A stretch of 10,046 nt of DNA. Source: Bacteroidetes bacterium UBA4408 (GTDB lineage: Bacteria > Bacteroidota > Bacteroidia > UBA4408). The DNA lies in the NCBI GenBank assembly GCA_002389785.1, contig DGQS01000193.1, positions 1-10,046 on the forward strand, in the 5' to 3' direction. The translations under genes and the position numbers were made by a program. The notes below the pieces were generated by a model. The model was not told the DNA's origin, made no database searches, and was given only the letters and a program-made list of their open reading frames with translations. Positions 1 to 6,492 of the stretch are shown here, piece by piece; the stretch's first letter is position 1; each line of letters begins with the position of its first letter.

Positions 1-1051
1 GTGCTTTAACTGAATCAGGTACCATTTTAATTCCGGTAACGTTGTAAATACGCAAGGTAGTACCTAATGAAACCGGACCATATACAAACCCAGTACCCGA
101 ATTCATAATCAATGAATCGCTTACAGGATCCATGGTTCCTTTGTTGTAAAAATTCGTGGCATATTTCACATCCGAATTAGCATTCACAAAATCGGAATCA
201 ACGCTTGCCGTTTTAAAATCACCGGCAACACGCATCATTTGTTCTTGTGCTGCTTGTATATCGTTTGTAGAAGGAGTTACATCAAACGTTACATAGTTAA
301 TGTTACGCATGGTTTCAGCCTGCTTGTACTTGTTTTTATTTTCGTTGTATTGCTTTTGTATTTCTTCATCGCTTACTTTAATAGATGAATCAGCAACCGT
401 GCTATAACGCTGTAATACGTATGAAAATTTTACTTTTTGCTCGTTGTCCATATAAGCCTGTTTTGCTTGGCTCTTAGTAACGTACAAACCACCTTTAATA
501 AGGTTATTAAATTTTTGACCAATGCGTTCTTTAATAACTGCTTCTTCAAAATTTAACCAACGCTGTTTAGTAGCACCGGTTTCATCTTTGTCCATATTTT
601 TCAAAAAATTGGTAACCGAACCCGGGTCAAACTGACCGGTTTTGGGATCTGTAAAAGCTTGTTTCACTGATGCATGTGGTTCTTTACCGCGCACCATGTC
701 ATCCAATTCATCCACACTCACAGCAATTCCAAGTTCTTTGTACTCAGGATCCATGGTATACTGATACACCAATTGGTTCCAAACTTGGGCTCTTATCGAT
801 TCCATGGTATTTTCATCGACAGTGGCTTTTTTATCGCGTTCCTTTTGGCTTTCTACGGCTATATCAAGCTGTGCCTGATACTCGTCAATGGATATATTTT
901 TTCCGTTTACTTCACCTACCTTTTTCTGATCACCTGAAAAAAACGAATTCTTTGATTCCAGAGCTTGTTCAAGAATAAAGATTAATAAGGCAATCGCTAT
1001 TACTGTTACCAGCAAACCTGATCGTTCTCTGATTTTACCTAAAACTGTCAT
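1..1051 (-). CDS. PpiD/SurA-like membrane-anchored peptidyl-prolyl isomerase, N-terminal 350 residues (partial)
   Basis: The gene starts at an ATG at 1051-1049 and stays open to the window edge, giving 350 codons with no stop. A short basic N-terminus (residues 1-11, with KIRER) precedes one hydrophobic segment at about 12-28 (GLLVTVIAIALLIFILE). This is a PpiD-like signal anchor that leaves the rest in the periplasm. After it comes a SurA_N-type region, with VGEVNGKNISIDEYQAQLD at about 46-64 and long charged helices. The frame leaves the window in VPDSVKA; in Bacteroidota relatives this stretch is normally followed by RHIL, the first strand of the parvulin (rotamase) domain. The catalytic domain is therefore expected just outside the window. 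The likely role is folding of secreted and outer-membrane proteins. It is transcribed away from the glycan genes and is probably an unrelated housekeeping neighbour. Family assignment is from recognised sequence features; activity is inferred. Confidence 0.85.
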   Translation of the reverse strand, partial: MTVLGKIRERSGLLVTVIAIALLIFILEQALESKNSFFSGDQKKVGEVNGKNISIDEYQAQLDIAVESQKERDKKATVDENTMESIRAQVWNQLVYQYTMDPEYKELGIAVSVDELDDMVRGKEPHASVKQAFTDPKTGQFDPGSVTNFLKNMDKDETGATKQRWLNFEEAVIKERIGQKFNNLIKGGLYVTKSQAKQAYMDNEQKVKFSYVLQRYSTVADSSIKVSDEEIQKQYNENKNKYKQAETMRNINYVTFDVTPSTNDIQAAQEQMMRVAGDFKTASVDSDFVNANSDVKYATNFYNKGTMDPVSDSLIMNSGTGFVYGPVSLGTTLRIYNVTGIKMVPDSVKA

Positions 1052-1084
1052 ACGCTTTTATTTCTAAATTTTTATTTTGGGCTG

Positions 1085-1092
1085 CGAATATA
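1085..1092 (-). promoter_or_regulatory. Candidate Bacteroidota -7 box for the PpiD-like gene
   Basis: Read on the minus strand this is TATATTCG, matching the Bacteroidota -7 consensus TAnnTTTG at all but one defined position. It lies 33 bases upstream of the ATG at 1051, which allows a short leader. A T-rich run lies about 20 bases further upstream, but no clean TTTG -33 element is visible. The assignment rests on motif and position only. Confidence 0.4.
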
Positions 1093-1225
1093 CGATTGTT
1101 CCCTTAATTTTAAAAATCGAAATTCAATAAGCTTTAAGTACTTGTAAAATCAATGATTTCCTGCATTAACTCAGCGAAATTCAAAATCCCATACCCCGAT
1201 TCATTTTTCATTCAACAAAAAGCCC

Positions 1226-1233
1226 TTACTTTG
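1226..1233 (+). promoter_or_regulatory. Candidate Bacteroidota -7 box for the helical-repeat gene
   Basis: TTACTTTG differs from TAnnTTTG at one defined position and lies about 30 bases before the ATG at 1265. A T-run around 1204-1208 sits at roughly -33 spacing. The rest of the 1052-1264 region is AT-rich. The only other visible structure is a 13-base odd palindrome at 1147-1159 (AAATCA-A-TGATTT), which may be chance. Confidence 0.4.
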
Positions 1234-1264
1234 ACAATCTAAAAACACATTAAATACCGTTAAA

Positions 1265-2650
1265 ATGAGTTGGTTGTATTCTTTGGTAGATGGCTTAAGT
1301 GAGGGTGAAATCGAAAGCTTAAAAAACCTTCGATTAATTGGTAAAGAGGCCGAACTGCTCGAAGGTTATCTTACCGGTTCCAAAAACCGTTTGGAACCTG
1401 AAATTACCCTCCTAAAAAACAAATTGAAAATTAGCGACACGCATGTTTACAAAATACAGTCGGTGTTGGTGGACAAGCTTTTACTGCATTTTGCACCATC
1501 CGGTAAGCTTGATTTATTGAATTGGTTGCGACAAAAGGAACTTTATCCGCTTTTAAAATATGAAATTAAATCGCAGTTAAAGAAGAAAAACACGGCCGAA
1601 TATTACCTTGAAACGTTTCGATTACTGATTGATTTACCTTACAAATATTACGACGATAACTTAGTAGTGGAAGTAGGAAAACAGTATCTCAAAGTACTAC
1701 ATCCTTGCAAGGAAGCCGACAAGAAATACATACAGTTTCACCTGCTCTTTGCCAACTGTAATCGATTTGCCGCCAGCAAAAATCCCGCATTATTCTTCGG
1801 ATATGCTGAAAACGATTTATTGCAAATGGAAAGTGACCTACTTCAAAATAAATACTACTTAGCGCTGTATTATTTGTACCGAACATTGTGTAACTATTAT
1901 AAATACTATAAAAAGGATGCTAGCTTGTCGTTGCATTACCTACAAAAAGCCAGCTTACTCGAAAAACACATTCGCCCCTACTTTACTATTAACATAAAAC
2001 TGTTTTTGCGCCTTTTATATGCAGATGCATTATTGGGCTTTTCTAAAGTTGAAGATGCATTCACTGAATACACCGAGTCGTTTAAAGAAGGAATCCAGGA
2101 AACAATGTATGGCTACTATTATCATTGTGAACAATACGCCATTACCGCAATTTTAGTAAGTAAATACAAGTTAGCGCAAAAATTTATTAGTGCCCGTTTT
2201 GATACTTGCATTGAGCGAAAAAATGATATTTATGCGACACGCGGTGTGCTTGCCTATGCTAAACTATACTTGAGCAGCGGCCAAGTTGAAAAGGCGCATA
2301 AATACATACAACTTGGATTGAGCATCAACGAAAAATCATTTTACCTTCCTTTTGAAATTCAGTTGCGCGTGCTCGAAAACTGCTATTTTATTTTGCTGGG
2401 TGATTATGGTTTTGCCAAGCAACTCAGCACCCGAAACCAAAAGTATGTGCGAAATCAAAAAAATGAAGCGTTAAAATTAAGCTACCTCAAATTGTTTAAA
2501 TTACTTGCCACTTTAACTCAACAAGCCGAGCAAAACAAAGGCGTTTCACAGGCTTTACAAAACGACTTTGCACCTCTATTATCGAGTTTGAAAACAGTGT
2601 TCGGGAAGTGTTTGGAAAAAACAATTGATTCCTGTGCCGGTAAAAAATAA
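1265..2650 (+). CDS. Helical, TPR-like protein of unknown function (461 aa)
   Basis: I do not recognise a named family. The product is 461 residues, rich in Leu, Lys and Tyr, and appears almost entirely alpha-helical. It has no signal peptide or membrane segment, so it is probably cytoplasmic. Degenerate helix-turn-helix repeats resembling tetratricopeptide repeats are visible in the C-terminal half, for example SSGQVEKAHKYIQLGLSIN (about residues 337-355), followed by a pair of helices that includes a GDYGFAKQL turn. An aromatic-rich stretch (YYLALYYLYRTLCNYYKYYKK, about 197-217) is striking. The start at 1265 is preceded by an A-rich stretch and no Shine-Dalgarno, as is usual in Bacteroidota. 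It is monocistronic, divergent from the PpiD-like gene and convergent with the glycosyltransferases, so context gives no functional clue. Such repeats usually mediate protein-protein contacts, but the partner is unknown. Confidence 0.8.
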   Translation: MSWLYSLVDGLSEGEIESLKNLRLIGKEAELLEGYLTGSKNRLEPEITLLKNKLKISDTHVYKIQSVLVDKLLLHFAPSGKLDLLNWLRQKELYPLLKYEIKSQLKKKNTAEYYLETFRLLIDLPYKYYDDNLVVEVGKQYLKVLHPCKEADKKYIQFHLLFANCNRFAASKNPALFFGYAENDLLQMESDLLQNKYYLALYYLYRTLCNYYKYYKKDASLSLHYLQKASLLEKHIRPYFTINIKLFLRLLYADALLGFSKVEDAFTEYTESFKEGIQETMYGYYYHCEQYAITAILVSKYKLAQKFISARFDTCIERKNDIYATRGVLAYAKLYLSSGQVEKAHKYIQLGLSINEKSFYLPFEIQLRVLENCYFILLGDYGFAKQLSTRNQKYVRNQKNEALKLSYLKLFKLLATLTQQAEQNKGVSQALQNDFAPLLSSLKTVFGKCLEKTIDSCAGKK

Positions 2651-2659
2651 GTATACCGG
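2637..2659. terminator. Weak hairpin between convergent genes
   Basis: CCGGTA (2637-2642) and TACCGG (2654-2659) form a 6-bp perfect inverted repeat around an 11-base A-rich loop. It spans the stop codon at 2650 and the 11-base gap before the opposing stop at 2662. Its place between two converging genes suits a shared bidirectional terminator. The stem is short and there is no long U-tract, so support is weak. Confidence 0.25.
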
Positions 2660-2661
2660 AC

Positions 2662-3726
2662 TTAACTAAACAAGCTTAAAAAATTAGCACTGTTGGAACG
2701 CACGGAATATTCCTGAGTAATTTTTTGTTGTGTTCGATTACTCATTGCACTAAGCAATTCCCGCGATTCGTATAAACTTAAAATGGCTTTTTCCCACTCA
2801 TCGGTATTGCTGCAGTAAAATCCATTTATACCATTATCTACAATACGTGTATTCACCCCTACAGGCGATACCAAAGCCGGAATACCCAAAGCCATGTATT
2901 GCAATGCTTTAAATCCACATTTCCCGTTTGCCCATTGATCGTCAGGCAAAGGCATTAAACCAATACTAAAATTTAGCAAATCTTCAATTTCACTTTGCTT
3001 GTTCCATTTAATAAATCGCATGGAATTTAACTGAAATGTGGGAGCTACATCGGAAATAACCACCAATTCAAATTGAATCTTTTGTTCTAAACGCTGAAAC
3101 ACAGGAAGTAATTCGTTCAGGTATTTTACTGTTGAGTGAGAGCCGGTCCATCCAATCACAAATTTATCACCGTTATGAATTTGCTTTTGATTGTGATGCG
3201 ATTCGGTATCAATCGTAGTTGGATTATACACGGTTTGTACATTAAATTGGCGAGCAAAATTGCACAAATACTCATTTCCACAGGAAACCTTATAAGCCAT
3301 TCTGCAAAGGTACTTTACATTTGAAAACCATTTAAAAACTGAAAATAGTTTATTGCTTTCAGAACTATTTTTTATCCATATAGCATCGTCAAAATCGTAG
3401 ATTATTTTTTTGCGTAAAATTTTTACCAAAATAAACTCAAGTATCGGTGGGCCAAATGGCACAATTTCGCGATGAACGAATATATACGAGTATCGATGAA
3501 CTTTAAACAACAATGCGTAACGGCGGATGTATCCTAAAAAAAGAAAAAACACTTTCTTAATAAAATGTCCCTTGGCATACAATTCCTCCCACACATGTTC
3601 GCTCAAAAATGAAGTAGTATCGTAGGCTATATTTTTGCTTTGCAACAACGAAAAATATTGCTCAAAACGAAATCGTTGACTGGCAGCTAAACCAATGGGA
3701 TAAGGAGCTATAAACAAAATTCTCAT
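2662..3726 (-). CDS. GT4-type glycosyltransferase (354 aa)
   Basis: This is a GT-B fold, family 4-like glycosyltransferase, expected to transfer a sugar from an activated donor to a growing surface glycan at the cytoplasmic face of the inner membrane. It opens directly with the first Rossmann strand (MRILFIAPYP, 1-10). It then shows DFDDAIW at 111-117, the C-terminal domain opener GWTGS at 192-196, and the donor-binding region KCGFKALQYMALGIPALVSP at 269-288. In that region the first Glu of the classic EX7E motif is not conserved, as in related Bacteroidota sequences. A hydrophobic patch at about 58-75 may help membrane association. No transmembrane anchor is convincing. The gene lies 15 bases downstream of another glycosyltransferase gene on the same strand, so the two are probably co-transcribed. 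Donor and acceptor cannot be read from the sequence. Confidence 0.85.
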   Translation of the reverse strand: MRILFIAPYPIGLAASQRFRFEQYFSLLQSKNIAYDTTSFLSEHVWEELYAKGHFIKKVFFLFLGYIRRYALLFKVHRYSYIFVHREIVPFGPPILEFILVKILRKKIIYDFDDAIWIKNSSESNKLFSVFKWFSNVKYLCRMAYKVSCGNEYLCNFARQFNVQTVYNPTTIDTESHHNQKQIHNGDKFVIGWTGSHSTVKYLNELLPVFQRLEQKIQFELVVISDVAPTFQLNSMRFIKWNKQSEIEDLLNFSIGLMPLPDDQWANGKCGFKALQYMALGIPALVSPVGVNTRIVDNGINGFYCSNTDEWEKAILSLYESRELLSAMSNRTQQKITQEYSVRSNSANFLSLFS

Positions 3727-3741
3727 ATTCGCTTTAGTTCC

Positions 3742-5016
3742 TTAGGTACGATTTTTTGTAGCACACATTTTATAAATACTAACATAGGTTTTTATCGCAT
3801 TTTCGAGTCCGTAAATTTCAAAACTTTTTTCACGTAGCAGTTTAGCCGAAATCACATTTCCTTCTTTCATCTTATCGACAGCAGCGGCGTATTTATCGTG
3901 TGTAAATGAATCAAGGCAAATTCCACCTTGAGTTTGTTCAACAATTTGTGCCACGTCACCTACCCCGCCATTTACCAGTAAAGGAATTCCCATTGCCAGC
4001 ATTTCTCCCATTTTTGTTGGCGAACTGGCCTTTTTTGAAAAACTGGGTTTTATAAACGAAATACCCCAATCGCTGGCAGCCAGTTTTTGTGGCACCTCTA
4101 CCCTTTTTGCCGATTCTACAACAATGTCCTCGCTCGAAATACCTTTTGAATTTGCTGCATCAAATACTAATTGCGGAGAATCACCACTAATTATATATAG
4201 TTTGGAAGCGGGAATTTTCTCCTTCAAAACTTTAAAAAAATCAAGCATTTCGTTTAACAAATACCAGGTACCCAAAGAACCTAAATAGGTAAGTACAAAA
4301 TTTGATTCGTTCCAGTTAAGCCGGGCTCTGGCTTCATGACGCTGCTCCTCACTTGGAATCTTAAATAATTCAAAATCGGCACTACAGGGAATTACAAAAA
4401 TTTTCTCCTTTTGTGCGGCATCAATTTTCCAGTTTTGAATTTCACGCTTTCCGGCATGAGTTAAGCTAACTGTGGCTGCAGCTTCATTTGCAAACTCAAG
4501 TTCCTTGTTTTTAAAGAAATGATAAATACGATGAAACAATGGATTCGTCAATTTCCAAATACCACCTTCTATCCGTTCATCGGCCCAAAAGCCGCGCATA
4601 TCGAAAATAAAAGGAAGACTGTTTTTTCTACAAAATTGTTTACCAATTAAAGCTGTTAAATAACTGCGGCAATGTACTAAGCTAAATTTTTTCTCACGGT
4701 GCAACTGCTGCATCTTCTGTTTCATAAGGAACAAGTCCTTCAAAGTAGACAATACAGGCGGTTTCTTGGTATAGGTTAACGGAAACCATTCAATTGAATT
4801 GAGACTTAAAAGCTGCCGAATGTGTGCGTGGTTTTTTTCAAAAGCTTCTTGTTTTTCACAGCTAATAATTGAGATGGAATATCCGCTTTTTGATACCCCT
4901 ATTAAATAAGGTATAACTTGCGATTGACCAAGACTATCCGTCATTCCATCATAAGAAAGAAATAAAGTATTCAATTTTTTTATTCTTAAAACATCATTAG
5001 CTTTGCTTGCAAACAT
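3742..5016 (-). CDS. GT4-type glycosyltransferase (up to 424 aa; start uncertain)
   Basis: This is a second GT-B, GT4-like glycosyltransferase, first gene of the minus-strand pair. Recognisable parts are the N-terminal signature SYDGMTDSLGQSQVIPYL (21-38), FDMRGFWADER (138-148), VIPCSADFELF (208-218), the C-domain opener YLGSLGTWY (244-252) and the donor-binding loop SSPTKMGEMLAMGIPLLVNG (331-350) with GE at 337-338. Members of this family normally begin a few residues before LFLSYDG. The ATG at 5016 adds about 14 atypical residues (MFASKANDVLRIKK) and lies inside a consensus -7 promoter box at 5010-5017. The more likely start is the TTG at 4974-4972 (Leu15), preceded by an A-rich stretch, which gives about 410 residues. 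The role is surface-glycan assembly at the cytoplasmic membrane face; sugar specificity is unknown. Confidence 0.85.
   Translation of the reverse strand: MFASKANDVLRIKKLNTLFLSYDGMTDSLGQSQVIPYLIGVSKSGYSISIISCEKQEAFEKNHAHIRQLLSLNSIEWFPLTYTKKPPVLSTLKDLFLMKQKMQQLHREKKFSLVHCRSYLTALIGKQFCRKNSLPFIFDMRGFWADERIEGGIWKLTNPLFHRIYHFFKNKELEFANEAAATVSLTHAGKREIQNWKIDAAQKEKIFVIPCSADFELFKIPSEEQRHEARARLNWNESNFVLTYLGSLGTWYLLNEMLDFFKVLKEKIPASKLYIISGDSPQLVFDAANSKGISSEDIVVESAKRVEVPQKLAASDWGISFIKPSFSKKASSPTKMGEMLAMGIPLLVNGGVGDVAQIVEQTQGGICLDSFTHDKYAAAVDKMKEGNVISAKLLREKSFEIYGLENAIKTYVSIYKMCATKNRT
4998..5005 (+). promoter_or_regulatory. Consensus -7 box driving the plus-strand glycan/carbamoylation operon
   Basis: TAGCTTTG matches TAnnTTTG at every defined position. 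A T6 run (4975-4980) lies 17 bases upstream in the -33 position, although it lacks the G. Transcription would start around 5010-5013, leaving a leader of roughly 20-35 bases before the TTG at 5033 or the GTG at 5045. Confidence 0.5.
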
Positions 5017-5017
5017 A
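5010..5017 (-). promoter_or_regulatory. Consensus -7 box driving the glycosyltransferase pair
   Basis: Read on the minus strand this is TATGTTTG, a full match to TAnnTTTG. A TTTC lies 17 bases upstream as a weak -33 element. Transcription would begin around 5003-5005, downstream of the ATG at 5016, so that ATG could not be translated from this promoter. The TTG at 4974 would have a leader of about 30 bases. Confidence 0.5.
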
Positions 5018-5032
5018 CTAATTTAGCTTTAC

Positions 5033-6415
5033 TTGAAAGAATCGGTGCTCAGTATATGGGATTTAATTTTACCTCCCATTTACATCTTAATTATCTTCAT
5101 TATTGGGCATTTGGTGCAGGTTAAATTTATCAAGGAAAATCATATTTACCGCTATTTTAAAATGGGCCTACTTGCCAAAATAGTGGGTGCAATCAGCCTT
5201 TGTTTAATTTACACCTTATATTACAACGGCGGAGATACAACTGCATTTTTTAATGGATCAGTTACCATGGTTAAATTGTATGCGAAAAGTCCTGAAACTT
5301 TTTTTTCGATTATGACCGATCACCTTACCAAAGAAAATTATTCCGAATTCGATAACGATACCGGCTGGCCCTTCTATTATCGCGAAAGCGGATCGTTTAC
5401 CGTTATTCGATTTACCACAGTTATTCAATTTTTGTCGTTCAACAGCTACTTAGTTAGTTCCATTATTCTTGCTGCTATTTCATACAGTGGCATTTGGAAA
5501 TTGTTCCGTTTATTTTGTGAAATTTTTCCGGATATGCACAAACAATTTTATTATTCCATTTTGTTGGTTCCTTCTGTACTTTTTTGGGGATCAGGAATAC
5601 TAAAAGATACCTATACCTTAATGGGTGCTTGTTGGTTTACCTATAGCTTTTATAAGGTATTTGTGAAACCCGATAAAGTTACCATCAACGTAATTATGAT
5701 GATCATTATGGCCTACATCATGATTAAAATTAAACCTTATATTTTTATTGCATTGATGCCGGGAACCCTTTTGTGGTTTGCCTTTGAGCGAGTAAAACGA
5801 GTTGAAAACTGGTTGCTCAAAATTCTTACCGGTCCCTTTTTAATACTATCCGCATCCTTGTTGGGATATTTGCTTTTGATTAATTTGAGTAGCGATTTCG
5901 GACAATACTCTTCAGCCGAAAATATTTTATACAAAGCGCAAAATACCCAATACGATTTAAAACAAAGTTATTACGGCGGTAATAGTTTTGATATTGGTGA
6001 ATTAGATGCTTCTGCAACCGGGGTGCTTTCAAAACTTCCGGAAGCTATTATGGCAGGATTGTTTCGTCCCTTTTTATGGGAAAGCAAAAACTTTGTAATG
6101 ATTATCGCTGCTACCGAAAATTCGGTATTGATGATTTTAACCATATTTTTGTTGGTCAAATTAGGAATTTACCGCTTTTATAAAGTAATTGCTAAGGAAC
6201 CCATCCTGTTTTTCTCAGTTATATTTTCGCTTTTCTTTGCCTTTTCGGTTGGATTAACTTCGGCTAACTTTGGTGCAATGGTACGTTACAAAATTCCGGC
6301 AGTGCCTTTCTATTTATCGAGTTTGCTCATCATTAATAATTATTATCAGCAAAAAAGAAGGGCCGAAAAAGCAGCACTCGCTGAAATTAAACTTAAAGGA
6401 GGAATCAAAGCATGA
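5033..6415 (+). CDS. Polytopic membrane protein, Wzy/EpsG-like polysaccharide polymerase candidate (460 aa)
   Basis: This is a multi-spanning inner-membrane protein with about ten hydrophobic segments, for example near residues 11-30, 46-63, 138-154, 173-190, 217-233, 236-250, 264-284, 353-376, 390-408 and 423-435. Conserved-looking motifs are GGDTTAF (66-72), PSVLFWGSGILKD (180-192), RPFLWES (345-351) and NFGAMVRYKIPAVPFY (412-427), followed by a basic C-terminal tail. This pattern is familiar from Bacteroidota membrane proteins beside glycosyltransferases and resembles Wzy/EpsG-type polymerases. The polymerase function is inferred, not shown. No in-frame ATG precedes the first membrane segment: the start is TTG at 5033 or GTG at 5045, the latter with GAAAGAA just upstream. 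The frame is closed by TAG at 5024. Its stop overlaps the next small ORF (ATGA). Confidence 0.75.
   Translation: MKESVLSIWDLILPPIYILIIFIIGHLVQVKFIKENHIYRYFKMGLLAKIVGAISLCLIYTLYYNGGDTTAFFNGSVTMVKLYAKSPETFFSIMTDHLTKENYSEFDNDTGWPFYYRESGSFTVIRFTTVIQFLSFNSYLVSSIILAAISYSGIWKLFRLFCEIFPDMHKQFYYSILLVPSVLFWGSGILKDTYTLMGACWFTYSFYKVFVKPDKVTINVIMMIIMAYIMIKIKPYIFIALMPGTLLWFAFERVKRVENWLLKILTGPFLILSASLLGYLLLINLSSDFGQYSSAENILYKAQNTQYDLKQSYYGGNSFDIGELDASATGVLSKLPEAIMAGLFRPFLWESKNFVMIIAATENSVLMILTIFLLVKLGIYRFYKVIAKEPILFFSVIFSLFFAFSVGLTSANFGAMVRYKIPAVPFYLSSLLIINNYYQQKRRAEKAALAEIKLKGGIKA
6398..6403 (+). promoter_or_regulatory. Strong Shine-Dalgarno sequence before the 21-codon ORF
   Basis: The sequence AAAGGAGGAATCAAAGC stands immediately before the ATG at 6412 and contains a near-perfect anti-16S match (AGGAGG). 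The other genes of this window start without a comparable site, which is normal for Bacteroidota. The site lies inside the last codons of the upstream membrane protein gene, where it encodes Lys-Gly-Gly, so coding constraint or chance could also explain it. Confidence 0.45.
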
Positions 6416-6477
6416 GTCCTTTTATCGAATCCTTCCTTTGCATCACTTTTATTTTTCTTTTATTTGCCATTCGTTGA
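6412..6477 (+). CDS. Tiny hydrophobic ORF, possible membrane micropeptide or coupling leader (21 aa)
   Basis: The ORF encodes 21 residues, MSPFIESFLCITFIFLLFAI plus a final R. A short polar start is followed by one hydrophobic stretch (about 8-20) long enough for a small membrane helix, with a terminal Arg that could sit at the cytoplasmic edge. It overlaps the upstream stop codon in an ATGA arrangement and has the best Shine-Dalgarno in the window. It ends 15 bases before the carbamoyltransferase ATG. That ATG has no ribosome-binding sequence of its own (tctcattcaaccctt), so translation may be handed on by reinitiation. I recognise no family. It may be a real micropeptide, a coupling device or coincidence. 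Confidence 0.35.
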   Translation: MSPFIESFLCITFIFLLFAIR

Positions 6478-6492
6478 TCTCATTCAACCCTT

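Noticed and set aside
670-978. Two overlapping plus-strand open frames of about 90-100 codons
   Set aside because: They lie antisense within the PpiD-like gene, whose protein is clearly recognisable; the alternative products have no plausible domains.
1147-1159. Odd palindrome AAATCA-A-TGATTT as a possible operator between divergent genes
   Set aside because: Single copy, short and AT-only apart from two bases; easily expected by chance in AT-rich intergenic DNA.
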